From Salinicola salarius (GTDB lineage: Bacteria; Pseudomonadota; Gammaproteobacteria; Pseudomonadales; Halomonadaceae), in contig NZ_NHOU01000004.1 of assembly GCF_002179555.1 (NCBI RefSeq), forward strand, positions 152,326 through 216,325: a DNA stretch of 64,000 bases. Direction: 5' to 3'. This document shows, in pieces, positions 8,975 to 17,201 of the stretch (position 1 is the stretch's first letter; the number at the start of each line of letters is the position of its first letter). The notes beneath the pieces are model-generated. The model made no database searches, was not told where the DNA came from, and saw only the letters and a program-made list of their open reading frames with translations. The translations under genes were made by a program, and so were the position numbers.

Positions 8975-11278
8975 ATGACCACCCTGGTGCACACTCTGGG
9001 CTATCCGCGCATCGGCGCGCATCGCGAATTGAAGAAAGCCGTCGAAGCCTACTGGAAGGGCGAGCTGGACCGAGACGGACTCGAAAAGGAAGGCGCGCGA
9101 CTGCGCAAGGCGCACTGGCAGGACCAGATTGACGCCGGCCTGGATGTCGTCACCGTCGGTGACTTCGCTTTCTACGATCAGGTGCTCAACGTTTCCGTGC
9201 TGGTGGGGGCGGTGCCGCCACGCTTCGGCAGTGTCGAAGGGGAGGTCGATCTCGACACCAGTTTCCGCATGGCACGGGGCCGCGCTCCCTCCGGCGAGCC
9301 GGCGCCGGCCTGCGAGATGACCAAGTATTTCGACACCAATTATCACTATCTGGTGCCGGAGTTGTACGAAGGACAGACGTTCCGGATTGCCAGTAAGCGG
9401 CTGTTCGAGGAAGTGGCCGAAGCCAAGGCGCAAGGGCATCCGGTCAAGGTGGCGCTGACCGGCCCCGTCACCTGGTTGTGGCTGGCCAAGTCCAAGAGCG
9501 AAGGGCTCGAACGCCTTTCGTTGCTCGACGATCTGGTCGCGACCTATGGCCAAATCCTAAGCCGGCTCGCCGACGCCGGCGTCGAATGGGTGCAGCTGGA
9601 CGAGCCGGCGCTGGTCCAGGATCTGCCGGGCGAGTGGCAGCGCGCGTTCGAATCCGCCTACAATCAGCTGCAATCGGCCCCGGTCAAGCTGCTGGTGGCA
9701 AGTTACTTCGGCGGCCTCGGTGACAACCTGGGGCTGGCGGTATCGCTGCCGGTCGAGGGGCTGCACGTGGATCTGGTGCGGGCACCGCAGCAGCTCAGGG
9801 CCGTGCTCGATCGCCTGTCGCCCTACAAGGTGCTTTCCGTCGGAGCCATCGACGGCCGCAACATCTGGCGCGCCGACCTCGAACGTCTCGCCAGTGAACT
9901 CAAGGATGCCAAATCTCGCCTAGGCGATCGGCTGTGGCTGGCCCCGAGCTGTTCGCTGCTCCACGTGCCGGTGGATCTGGACAACGAAATCAAGCTCGAT
10001 CCGGAGCTGAAGAGCTGGCTGGCGTTCGCGCGTCAGAAGCTGGATGAAGTCGTGACGCTTGCCCATGTGCTCGATGGCGCGGAAACGGCGGCGGATCGTC
10101 AGCGCGTCGAGGATGCCAGTCGAGCCCTGGCGGCGCGGCGCGAGTCACAGCGCATTCACAAGCCGCAGGTCGCCGAGCGGCTATCGAAGGTCGGCGATGC
10201 CGACACGCGTCGCGCCAGCGTCTATACGGTTCGGGGCGCGGCACAGCGTGAGCGACTGAATCTGCCGCTGTTCCCGACGACCACGATCGGCTCCTTCCCG
10301 CAGACACAGGAAATCCGTGCGGCCCGCCGCGACTTCAAGCGGGGCGAACTGGACGCGGCGGATTACGAAGCGCGCATGCGCGAAGAGATCGCGCTGGTGG
10401 TCGAACGCCAGGAAGAGCTTGGGCTCGATGTGCCGGTGCATGGCGAGGCCGAGCGTAACGACATGGTCGAGTATTTCGGCGAGCAGCTCGACGGTTTCGC
10501 CTTCACCCAGAACGGGTGGGTGCAGAGCTACGGCTCCCGCTGCGTCAAACCGCCGGTGATCTTCGGTGACGTGACGCGGCCTGAAGCGATGACGGTGCGC
10601 TGGAGCGAGTACGCGCAGTCGCTGACCGACAAGCCCATGAAAGGCATGCTCACCGGGCCGGTGACGATCCTGCAGTGGTCCTTCGTCCGTGACGATCAGC
10701 CCCGTGCCACCACCTGCCGCCAGATCGCCCTGGCGCTGCGTGACGAGGTCGCCGACCTCGAGCGCGCTGGTATCGCGATCATCCAGATCGACGAGCCGGC
10801 GCTACGGGAAGGACTGCCGTTGCGCCAGGCCGAGTGGCAGGCATATCTCGACTGGGCGGTGGAGTGCTTCCAGCTGAGCGCTGCCGTGGTGGCCGACGAG
10901 ACGCAGATCCACACCCATATGTGCTATGCGGAGTTCAACGACATCATCGGCGCTATCGCCGCCATGGATGCCGATGTCATCACCATCGAGACCTCGCGTT
11001 CCGACATGGAACTGCTGGGCGCCTTCCAGCACTTCGGTGATTCCAGCAAAATCGGGCCCAACGAGATCGGGCCGGGTGTCTACGACATCCACTCCCCGAA
11101 CATTCCCGAGCGCGCGTGGATGGTCGACCTGATGGTCAAGGCCGCGGAAAAGTTCCCGGCCGAGCGGCTCTGGGTCAACCCGGATTGCGGGTTGAAGACC
11201 CGCGGCTGGGCCGAAGTGGAGCCGGCACTGGCCAATATGGTCGAGGCGGCCCGGGAACTGAGACGGCGCTATGCCTGA
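8975..11278 (+). CDS. metE: Cobalamin-independent methionine synthase MetE
   Basis: A 767-residue 5-methyltetrahydropteroyltriglutamate-homocysteine methyltransferase, which transfers a methyl group from folate to homocysteine without vitamin B12 in the last step of methionine synthesis. Length and layout match the family: an N-terminal barrel beginning [12 protein letters not shown] and a C-terminal catalytic barrel from about residue 430 ([12 protein letters not shown]). Zinc ligands are visible in [10 protein letters not shown] (His and Cys) and [11 protein letters not shown] (second Cys). The gene is monocistronic: it is divergent from metR, its presumed activator, and is followed by a strong intrinsic terminator. 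No B12 or SAM riboswitch was seen in the leader. Confidence 0.97.
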   Translation: MTTLVHTLGYPRIGAHRELKKAVEAYWKGELDRDGLEKEGARLRKAHWQDQIDAGLDVVTVGDFAFYDQVLNVSVLVGAVPPRFGSVEGEVDLDTSFRMARGRAPSGEPAPACEMTKYFDTNYHYLVPELYEGQTFRIASKRLFEEVAEAKAQGHPVKVALTGPVTWLWLAKSKSEGLERLSLLDDLVATYGQILSRLADAGVEWVQLDEPALVQDLPGEWQRAFESAYNQLQSAPVKLLVASYFGGLGDNLGLAVSLPVEGLHVDLVRAPQQLRAVLDRLSPYKVLSVGAIDGRNIWRADLERLASELKDAKSRLGDRLWLAPSCSLLHVPVDLDNEIKLDPELKSWLAFARQKLDEVVTLAHVLDGAETAADRQRVEDASRALAARRESQRIHKPQVAERLSKVGDADTRRASVYTVRGAAQRERLNLPLFPTTTIGSFPQTQEIRAARRDFKRGELDAADYEARMREEIALVVERQEELGLDVPVHGEAERNDMVEYFGEQLDGFAFTQNGWVQSYGSRCVKPPVIFGDVTRPEAMTVRWSEYAQSLTDKPMKGMLTGPVTILQWSFVRDDQPRATTCRQIALALRDEVADLERAGIAIIQIDEPALREGLPLRQAEWQAYLDWAVECFQLSAAVVADETQIHTHMCYAEFNDIIGAIAAMDADVITIETSRSDMELLGAFQHFGDSSKIGPNEIGPGVYDIHSPNIPERAWMVDLMVKAAEKFPAERLWVNPDCGLKTRGWAEVEPALANMVEAARELRRRYA

Positions 11279-11365
11279 AGCGCGCTCGGCGCAATGAACC
11301 TCGCCGGGTTTGGCCAGCCGCTGGGTTTGGCCCATCGATGACGCTGACATGTTAGGCTGAGCGTT

Positions 11366-11396
11366 GCGCCGCGAGACGATCTCGCGGCGCTTTTTT
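11366..11396 (+). terminator. Intrinsic terminator of metE
   Basis: A perfect 11-bp stem (gcgccgcgaga at 11366-11376 and tctcgcggcgc at 11380-11390) with a 3-base loop is followed at once by six T residues. It lies 87 bases after the metE stop and points the right way. Confidence 0.9.
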
Positions 11397-11447
11397 GTGA
11401 CCTGCCACCCCTGGCGGTCACCCTCCGGGCCGTCGCTGCGCGACGTC

Positions 11448-11472
11448 AAAAATCGCTCCCGGCGATTTTTTG
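11448..11472. terminator. Second hairpin with A- and T-tracts downstream of metE
   Basis: A stem aaaaatcgc (11448-11456) / gcgattttt (11462-11470) with a 5-base loop; A-rich on the left side and T-rich on the right, so it could terminate transcription in both directions. It lies about 50 bases past the first terminator and just before the palindromic repeat element. Confidence 0.55.
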
Positions 11473-11488
11473 TGACGGCTATCCGAGG

Positions 11489-11622
11489 GTGTTTACAAAA
11501 CAGGCGAACGAAGACAAGGCAAGGCGAAATTGGACGAGAAAGCGGAGTTTACAGGGCGTAAATGAGTATTTTGAGGTCAATTTCAACGCCGCATTGTCGA
11601 GTGCAGCCCTTTGGTAAACACT
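11489..11622. repeat. 134-bp palindromic intergenic element
   Basis: The stretch is bounded by imperfect inverted ends, gtgtttacaaaa at 11489 and its near-complement ttggtaaacac ending at 11622. The inside is also partly palindromic: aaggcgaaattg near 11518 faces caatttcaacgcc near 11578, and gtttacaggg faces gcgtaaatgag around the centre at 11555. It has no open frame of its own. The form (short, inverted ends, intergenic, no gene) suggests a dispersed repeat or miniature mobile element. Copy number cannot be judged from one window. Confidence 0.55.
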
Positions 11623-11658
11623 CTCTTCGTGTCCAGACATCTCTCGGGAATCGTGCTC

Positions 11659-12444
11659 ATGTCCAAAGCGCTTCAGGCTGGCAAAGACCGCCGCGTCCTC
11701 TATCGTCATCGTTCATCGGTTCGCTGGTTGGCCGTGTCGATCTGTGCATTCGTGCTCGCGGGCTGCGCCAGCGGCGGGCAGCAGGAAGTGTCTTCCGCCG
11801 CGCCGCCGTCAGGGCTGGATGCGCTCAAGTCGCCGCTGATGCCAAGCGCCTTCTTTGCCGATGGGGGCGAGGCCTTCACCGCCTGGCGCTGCACGCCGTC
11901 TCAGGATCTGGTGACCACCACGCCCGACGATCGGCGGCTGCGACTGTGGACGGCGCTGGGGGAAACCGAGCTGCCCAGTGCCGTGGTCGGCACCGGTTCG
12001 CGCTACCAGCTCGGCGGGCTATCGTTCTGGCGCCAGGGGCGCGATGCCCGTGTCGAGAGCGACAACGGGCGGCTGGTCTGTACCCTGGCCAGTGAGCGCA
12101 AGACGACCACGCGGCAGGAACACCCCGAAAGCATTTTCTACGCCAGCGGCAACGAACCGGGCTGGAACCTGTCCCTGGATCGCAACAGCCACTCGCTGAC
12201 GCTGGTGTCCGACTACGGCCAGGCCGAGGATACCTTCGACTACCGGGTCGCCTCGGTGCAGAACGGTAGCGAGGCACGCATGGTGCTGGTCAGCGACAGC
12301 GGACGATACCCCATGGAGCTGGATCTGCGAGCCGGCGCCTGCTTCGATGACATGAGTGGCAAACCGTGGCCGGTCAAGGTGACGCTGCGCTATGGCGACC
12401 GGGAGTTCCACGGTTGCGGACAAGGCGTCGAAGCCAGCCGTTGA
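11659..12444 (+). CDS. Lipoprotein with MliC-like and COG3650-like domains
   Basis: A 261-residue predicted lipoprotein. The signal segment WLAVSICAFVLAGC ends in lipobox LAGC (Cys about residue 36). Two parts follow. Residues about 70-145 (AWRCTPSQDLVT ... YQLGGLSFWRQG) resemble the MliC/lysozyme-inhibitor fold, whose members block C-type lysozyme with a Tyr/Gly/Trp-rich loop. Residues about 160-250 (FYASGNEPGWNLSLD ... RAGACFDDMSGKPWPVKV) match the COG3650 family of uncharacterised envelope proteins. The combination suggests a periplasmic or outer-membrane protective role, but that is inference. I chose the ATG at 11659; an upstream TTG would start inside the palindromic element. It is transcribed alone. 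Confidence 0.72.
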   Translation: MSKALQAGKDRRVLYRHRSSVRWLAVSICAFVLAGCASGGQQEVSSAAPPSGLDALKSPLMPSAFFADGGEAFTAWRCTPSQDLVTTTPDDRRLRLWTALGETELPSAVVGTGSRYQLGGLSFWRQGRDARVESDNGRLVCTLASERKTTTRQEHPESIFYASGNEPGWNLSLDRNSHSLTLVSDYGQAEDTFDYRVASVQNGSEARMVLVSDSGRYPMELDLRAGACFDDMSGKPWPVKVTLRYGDREFHGCGQGVEASR

Positions 12445-12618
12445 AGGCCAATGGCGGCGTGTCCGCTCTGGCGAGGAACCGGTACGAGTCGATGCGATCG
12501 AACGTTTCATGCCATATTTCGCGGTTTTCATTCCAAAAACCACAATGAATAATGCCTCCCACGTAGCCGTCAGGTAGCGGCATCTCGCTGTAGTGCAACC
12601 CACATTGGAGGCAGTTTC

Positions 12619-13227
12619 ATGGCGCAGCGCATTCTTCTCATCACCAGTTCCCTGTTCGGCGAAGGCGGCCAGTCCAGCGCGCTGGCAGCATCCTTCAAGT
12701 CGGCCCTGGAAGGTCGTGACGTCGAGCTCATCGAGCGCAACGTGGTCGAGCAGGCACTTCCGCACCTGACTGGCGGCGAAATGACGAGCTGGATGACCGA
12801 GCCCGGCGAACGCAGCAACGAACAGCAGGCGCTGGCGCGGATCTCCGACGACCTGCTGGCGGAAGTGGAAGCCAGTGACGTGCTGGTGCTGGCCGTGCCG
12901 CTCTACAACCTGGGGATTCCCAGCCAGCTCAAGTCCTGGTTCGATCGCATCCTGCGTGCCGGCAAGACCTTCCAGTACACCGCCAACGGGCCGGTGGGGC
13001 TGCTCGAGGGCAAGTCCGGTCTGATCCTGGCGGCGCGCGGCGGTATGTACGCCGGCACCGAGATGGATTCCCAGACCCCGCATCTCAAGCACATGCTGCG
13101 CCTGATCGGCGTCCAGGACGTTCATACGATCTACGCGGAAGGGTTGAATATGGGCGAGGATCGCAAGCAGCAGTCGCTCAAAGAGGCTCAGCAGGCCATC
13201 GCCCAGTACGTGGCAACGCGGTTCTGA
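12619..13227 (+). CDS. azoR: FMN-dependent NADH-azoreductase
   Basis: A 202-residue flavodoxin-like quinone reductase of the AzoR family. It uses NADH and FMN for two-electron reduction of quinones and azo compounds, probably protecting against quinone stress. The FMN-phosphate loop is ITSSLFGEGGQSS (residues 8-20), and the family blocks LAVPLYNLGIPSQLKSWFDRI (flavin contact, split here at about 92-112) and AARGGMYAG (about 137) are intact. Length is normal (E. coli AzoR is about 200). The ATG at 12619 has GGAGG 8 bases upstream. It is a single-gene unit, with a perfect 12-bp inverted repeat 46 bases after the stop. Confidence 0.92.
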   Translation: MAQRILLITSSLFGEGGQSSALAASFKSALEGRDVELIERNVVEQALPHLTGGEMTSWMTEPGERSNEQQALARISDDLLAEVEASDVLVLAVPLYNLGIPSQLKSWFDRILRAGKTFQYTANGPVGLLEGKSGLILAARGGMYAGTEMDSQTPHLKHMLRLIGVQDVHTIYAEGLNMGEDRKQQSLKEAQQAIAQYVATRF

Positions 13228-13272
13228 GGCAAAGGCCCGGGAGAACCGCCATTCATCGACCGCTCCAGCCAC

Positions 13273-13308
13273 CGCGAGGCCGGCCGTGTCGAGACTGCCG
13301 GCCTCGCG
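13273..13308. terminator. Strong GC hairpin after azoR (possible terminator)
   Basis: A perfect 12-bp stem (cgcgaggccggc / gccggcctcgcg) with a 12-base loop, 46 bases after the azoR stop. There is no T-tract, so intrinsic termination is unproven. Confidence 0.35.
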
Positions 13309-13422
13309 ATCGTCGCTGTCGTGCATCGCTCACCGAGCGCCGATATCGCCCCGTCATTCACCGAGTGGCGGCCGTGGTCTACCATAGAGTGGTTCAACAC
13401 ACTGACGAATCAGGAAGATGTC

Positions 13423-13863
13423 ATGGAATACCTTCACACGATGGTTCGCGTCGCCGATCTCGACGCCTCGCTGCATTTCTACTGCGATCTGCTGGGACTG
13501 CAGGAAGTCTCGCGAAAGGAGAGCGAGAAAGGGCGCTTCACGCTGGTGTTTCTGGCAACGCCCAACGATACGCCGCGCGCCAAGGCCGAGCAGTCGCCGA
13601 TGGTCGAACTGACCTACAACTGGGACCCGGAAGAGTACACAGGGGGGCGCAACTTCGGCCATCTGGCCTATCGGGTCGACGACATCTACGCGCTGTGCGA
13701 GAAGTTGCAGGCGGGTGGCGTCACCATCAATCGTCCGCCGCGAGACGGCCACATGGCGTTCGTGCGTTCGCCGGACGGTATCTCCATCGAACTGCTGCAG
13801 AAAGGCGACGCCCTGGCACCGCAGGAACCGTGGGCCTCGATGGAAAACACGGGTAGCTGGTAA
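13423..13863 (+). CDS. VOC-family lactoylglutathione-lyase-like protein
   Basis: A 146-residue vicinal-oxygen-chelate protein close to glyoxalase I (GloA), which isomerises the hemithioacetal of methylglyoxal and glutathione. Two beta-alpha-beta-beta-beta units are visible: residues 1-65 ([20 protein letters not shown] ... MVELTYN) and 75-130 ([12 protein letters not shown] ... [11 protein letters not shown]). Metal-ligand candidates are His5 or His4-like N-terminal His, Glu in VELTYN, His in GHLAYRV and Glu in IELLQ, the glyoxalase I pattern. The ATG at 13423 has AGGAAG upstream. The C-terminal 15-residue tail is slightly longer than E. coli GloA. The tspO gene follows after 5 bases, suggesting co-transcription. 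Confidence 0.85.
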   Translation: MEYLHTMVRVADLDASLHFYCDLLGLQEVSRKESEKGRFTLVFLATPNDTPRAKAEQSPMVELTYNWDPEEYTGGRNFGHLAYRVDDIYALCEKLQAGGVTINRPPRDGHMAFVRSPDGISIELLQKGDALAPQEPWASMENTGSW

Positions 13864-13868
13864 TCGCC

Positions 13869-14342
13869 GTGAGTCGCTCGAGTCGTCTCTTCTGCGGCTG
13901 GTTGCTGCTGGTGGCGATCGCTGCCAGCAGCGGCATTCTGGCCCCGCCCGGCGAGTGGTACGCCGCGCTCGCCAAGCCGCCTCTGACGCCGCCTGACTGG
14001 CTATTCCCCGTCGCCTGGACGCTGCTGTATCTGATGATGACCGTGGCAACGTGGAAGGTGACGTTGGTCGCGCCGCGCGGCGAACGTGGGAAGGCGCTGC
14101 TGCCTTTCGTGCTGCAACTGATCGCCAACGGCCTCTGGTCGTGGCTGTTCTTCGCGGCCCACTGGATGCTGATCGGTCTGCTTGATCTGCTCCTACTGTG
14201 GGGGTTGATCGTCTGGACGATCGTGACCTTCTCGCGCTACTCACGCCTCGCTGCCGGCTTGCTGTTGCCTTATCTGGTGTGGGCCGGTTTCGCGGCCTAT
14301 CTGAACGCCGGGGTGCTGGTACTCAACGCGCCATGGAACTGA
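13869..14342 (+). CDS. tspO: TspO/MBR family membrane protein
   Basis: A 157-residue integral membrane protein with five hydrophobic helices, the size and layout of TspO/peripheral benzodiazepine receptor proteins, which bind tetrapyrroles and cholesterol-like ligands and modulate stress responses. Diagnostic segments are EWYAALAKPPLTPPDWLFPVAWTLLY (given here as positions 31-56) and NGLWSWLFF (residues about 85-93), and WAGFAAYLNAGVLVLN near the end. It starts at a GTG 5 bases after the glyoxalase-like gene stop and is probably co-transcribed with it. A hairpin with a short T-run follows immediately. Confidence 0.92.
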   Translation: MSRSSRLFCGWLLLVAIAASSGILAPPGEWYAALAKPPLTPPDWLFPVAWTLLYLMMTVATWKVTLVAPRGERGKALLPFVLQLIANGLWSWLFFAAHWMLIGLLDLLLLWGLIVWTIVTFSRYSRLAAGLLLPYLVWAGFAAYLNAGVLVLNAPWN

Positions 14343-14343
14343 A

Positions 14344-14371
14344 GGCCGACAAATCGATGGTCGGCCCTTTT
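14344..14371 (+). terminator. Probable terminator after tspO
   Basis: Stem ggccgac (14344-14350) / gtcggcc (14360-14366), 9-base loop, followed by cttttg. It begins two bases after the tspO stop. Confidence 0.6.
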
Positions 14372-14422
14372 GGGATCAATATCTATCGGCGGCCAGGATC
14401 TATTGATGGCTAAGGAAAGCGC

Positions 14423-15112
14423 ATGAATCATCAAGCTCAATCCCTTCCGGTCGAGATCGACAAGGCCATGCGCCAGGAAGCCGCCGAACTCGATCGGCTG
14501 GATAGCGACGTCTATCGCCAGTTCGATCGCGATCCGCTGGCACCGATCGTTGGCCTCGGGCCCAAAAACGCCAAGCTCGCCGTGTTCGGGCGGGATCCCG
14601 GCAAGAAGGAAGTCGAAGTGGGGTTGCCGTTCGTCGGCGCTGGCGGGCAAAAGGTGCGGGAGGCGCTCTATCGTCACCGCCACGGACAACCGCTTCCGGA
14701 CTTCGAGGCGTCACTGACGGTGGGGGACGACCTGTTCTGGATCAATACCGTTCCCTACAAGCCGGTGGGCAACAAGGCCTGGTCCATGGCCGTAAAGCGC
14801 CGCTTCCAGCCATTGGTGGCGGCCCTGCTGACTCGACAATGGGACGGTGACCGGGTGATCACGCTGGGGCGAGAGGCGTTTCTCTGGTTTGGTATCGGGC
14901 AGTCCCGGGAGGTCCGGGATGCGCTGGAGGCCTTCTGGTCGCGAGAGGACCGCTTCACGGCGACGCATGTCACCCAACTGACTCTGGACGATGGGGAGAC
15001 CAAGCGCTTCGTTCTCGCGCCGCTGCCTCACCCTTCGCCGCTCAACCAGCGCTGGTTCAAGCGCTTTCCCGAGTTGCTGGCTCAGCGGCTGGCGGACTTG
15101 AAGATCGGATGA
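14423..15112 (+). CDS. Uracil-DNA-glycosylase-superfamily protein
   Basis: A 229-residue protein of the uracil-DNA glycosylase-like fold. Residues about 46-75 (LAVFGRDPGKKEVEVGLPF and VGAGGQKVRE) match the first catalytic loop region of type 4/5-like UDG proteins (GxxPG-x-E-x-x-x-G-x-P-F-V-G-x-A-G). An inner block FWINTVPYKP corresponds to the second conserved strand, and LPHPSPLNQRW near the C-terminus is the substrate-gripping HPSP loop. Most such proteins are annotated only as family members; substrate (uracil in DNA or another lesion) is not proven, and the four Fe-S cysteines of type 4 enzymes are not visible. The gene stands alone and converges with the DoxX gene. Confidence 0.85.
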   Translation: MNHQAQSLPVEIDKAMRQEAAELDRLDSDVYRQFDRDPLAPIVGLGPKNAKLAVFGRDPGKKEVEVGLPFVGAGGQKVREALYRHRHGQPLPDFEASLTVGDDLFWINTVPYKPVGNKAWSMAVKRRFQPLVAALLTRQWDGDRVITLGREAFLWFGIGQSREVRDALEAFWSREDRFTATHVTQLTLDDGETKRFVLAPLPHPSPLNQRWFKRFPELLAQRLADLKIG

Positions 15113-15131
15113 AGTTGCCCGGCGCTACCCG

Positions 15132-15533
15132 TCAGTCGGGTCTGGCTGCCATGCGCCCGCTTCCCAGGAACATGATCGCCAGTGCACCGAACAGGAACAT
15201 ACCCTGCAGTTCCAGCGTCCAGCCGCCCTGGTGATTGAGTGTCCACAGCTGGGAGGTATGGACGAGGATCAGCGCCACGACCATGTTGACTGCCATCAAC
15301 AGGCCGCCAATCCGTGCCTGCCAACCGACGATGGCCATCAGCGGTGCGACGATCTCGCCAATCAGCACGCCATAGGCGACGAACGACGGCAGGCCCATCC
15401 CCGACAATTGCTGGGCGATACCGTTGAGACTCGTCGGGTCCATCAGCTTGCTGATGCCGTGAAGCAGGATCAGAGCACCGACACACAGTCGTAGCAACAG
15501 CTTGCCCAGATCGTCGTTGTGCAGAAAACGCAT
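15132..15533 (-). CDS. DoxX-family membrane protein
   Basis: A 133-residue integral membrane protein with four hydrophobic helices. The N-terminal block LLRLCVGALILLHGISKL and the central block GVLIGEIVAPLMAIVGWQARIGGLLMAVNM (about residues 57-86) are typical of the DoxX/DUF417-like family. Bacterial members are implicated in redox or thiol-stress responses, but the role of this one is not known. The ATG at 15533 is the best start; a longer frame from 15555 on the other register has no similarity. It is a single-gene unit convergent with the UDG-family gene. Confidence 0.85.
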   Translation of the reverse strand: MRFLHNDDLGKLLLRLCVGALILLHGISKLMDPTSLNGIAQQLSGMGLPSFVAYGVLIGEIVAPLMAIVGWQARIGGLLMAVNMVVALILVHTSQLWTLNHQGGWTLELQGMFLFGALAIMFLGSGRMAARPD

Positions 15534-15824
15534 AGGAAATTTCCGTATTAGCCAAAGTCCAGTGCCGTGTCGGCGCGTCTAGGCTACCAGAACTCGTCCT
15601 GATTCACGGCTATAGGAAATTGTTAGCGAATTGTAAGACCTGGACTACAATGTCAAGCGCAGTTTAGACAATGTTAATTTTTGTCAAAAGCAGTGATACT
15701 CGGCCACTCTCTTCCCGGTACTGTGTCAGCCCGCAGCTTGGGTGATTGGCGTTTCGACCAAGCCAGGCCTACGAAGAGCTCCTGCAAAAAACGGGTCATA
15801 CCCAAGCACAATAATGAGTCGCCA

Positions 15825-16985
15825 ATGCGCAGCTTGTTTCTCTCTATCCGGCAGAAAGGTACCGAGTTCTGGCGGAAATGTACCGAGGCGCCCGATTCTC
15901 TCCCGGCAGAGCGTCGGCGCAGCTTCGAGATCATGGCTGAAATCTATCTGCTGGCGTTCTGCCTGCAACTGGCGGTAGCGCCTGTGTTGTATCTCGTCGA
16001 CCATCCGTTGCTAGGCGGGCTCAATCTGCTCTGCTTGGCGAGTTATGCGTTGGCCCTGGTGTTGCATCGCCGGCTCTTCGTGGCCACGGCGTTGACGATC
16101 AAGCTATCTACCTTCCTGGTCTTCGTCATCATCGGGATTGCCATCACCGCTGACTCATCCAGCTTGATCTACTATCTGTTGTTCGCCGAAGTCGAGTTGA
16201 TGCTTGCCGATCTCAGAAGACGCACCAAGATCTTGGCTACCGGCTGTCTGATCACGCTATCTTTTGGCGTACTTCATCTACCGCCACTGCATGACACGGC
16301 CAGATCGTTGTCGGCGGTCGATATGCTGCTTTCCGATTTGGGGCTGGGGCTAGTCTTCGTCATGTTGTGCGTGGTGATTCTGCGCATGTTGACGATCACC
16401 GACCGCCACGAATATCGCTACCGGCGCGATGCCATGCATGATTCCCTGACCCGCGTACTCAACCGACGGGCGATCTTCGAGCGGGCCTCGTTCTACTGGA
16501 GAACCCAACGTGATTTCGTCGTCGTGCTGGTGGACGCCGATCACTTCAAGGATATCAACGACAACCATGGACATACCGCAGGTGACGCCGTGCTCCGTCA
16601 TCTGGCTCGTCTGCTGCGGCAGTCGCTGCGTGACGAAGATAGTGTCGGCCGAGTCGGGGGCGAAGAGTTCCTGTTGCTGTTGCCCGATACGAGCAAGCCC
16701 GATGCCATCGGGGCAGCCATGCGGATCCGAAAGCGGCTGGCGCAGTATCCTTGCCGGTTCGATGCTATCAAGCTGCCGGTGACACTCTCGATGGGTATCG
16801 CGACATCGGACGAGGGGTTGCATTTGCGAGACCTGATCGAATTGGCCGATCGCCGACTCTACGCCGCCAAGGACGCGGGACGCGACCGGGTGGTGACCGA
16901 GGGGTTCGCGGACAAGACGGCATCGGACAATGCGGAGCGTCTGGTTCAAGGGGTCGAGCGCGCACTGGAAACCAGCGAGGCTTGA
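15825..16985 (+). CDS. Membrane-bound diguanylate cyclase (GGDEF)
   Basis: A 386-residue membrane protein. Residues about 40-190 hold five or six hydrophobic helices, a membrane sensory region of no family I can name. Residues about 215-365 are a GGDEF domain that makes cyclic di-GMP from two GTP. The signature is GGEEF (about residues 278-282), active in known cyclases, and an RxxD inhibitory site (RDED) sits exactly five residues before it, so product feedback inhibition is expected. The ATG at 15825 was preferred because the upstream in-frame extension to 15681 has no coding character. The window also has an EAL protein at its left edge, so c-di-GMP signalling is represented by both activities. 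Confidence 0.9.
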   Translation: MRSLFLSIRQKGTEFWRKCTEAPDSLPAERRRSFEIMAEIYLLAFCLQLAVAPVLYLVDHPLLGGLNLLCLASYALALVLHRRLFVATALTIKLSTFLVFVIIGIAITADSSSLIYYLLFAEVELMLADLRRRTKILATGCLITLSFGVLHLPPLHDTARSLSAVDMLLSDLGLGLVFVMLCVVILRMLTITDRHEYRYRRDAMHDSLTRVLNRRAIFERASFYWRTQRDFVVVLVDADHFKDINDNHGHTAGDAVLRHLARLLRQSLRDEDSVGRVGGEEFLLLLPDTSKPDAIGAAMRIRKRLAQYPCRFDAIKLPVTLSMGIATSDEGLHLRDLIELADRRLYAAKDAGRDRVVTEGFADKTASDNAERLVQGVERALETSEA

Positions 16986-17133
16986 GCGAAAGCGGCCGCG
17001 ATCGGAAATCGAATGCGTGTGGGGATTTGGCAGGGACTTGGCGGGGCTAGCTGGGTGTGCCAGCGGCAAGCGCAATAGCCACGCTGCCGGGCAAGTCACG
17101 CTGACTGGGCAAGCCAAGCGATGGCTGGCGGCT

Positions 17134-17159
17134 TGCGCCCAGGTTCATCCCTGGGCGCA
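17134..17159. terminator. Inverted repeat between the GGDEF gene and valS
   Basis: A perfect 10-bp stem (tgcgcccagg / cctgggcgca) with a 6-base loop lies between the 3' ends of two convergent genes. It is well placed to serve both but has no T-tract on either strand. Confidence 0.4.
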
Positions 17160-17201
17160 GCGCCGTCCTGGATGGACAGCCATCGAACGTGGCGTGCTAA
17201 C

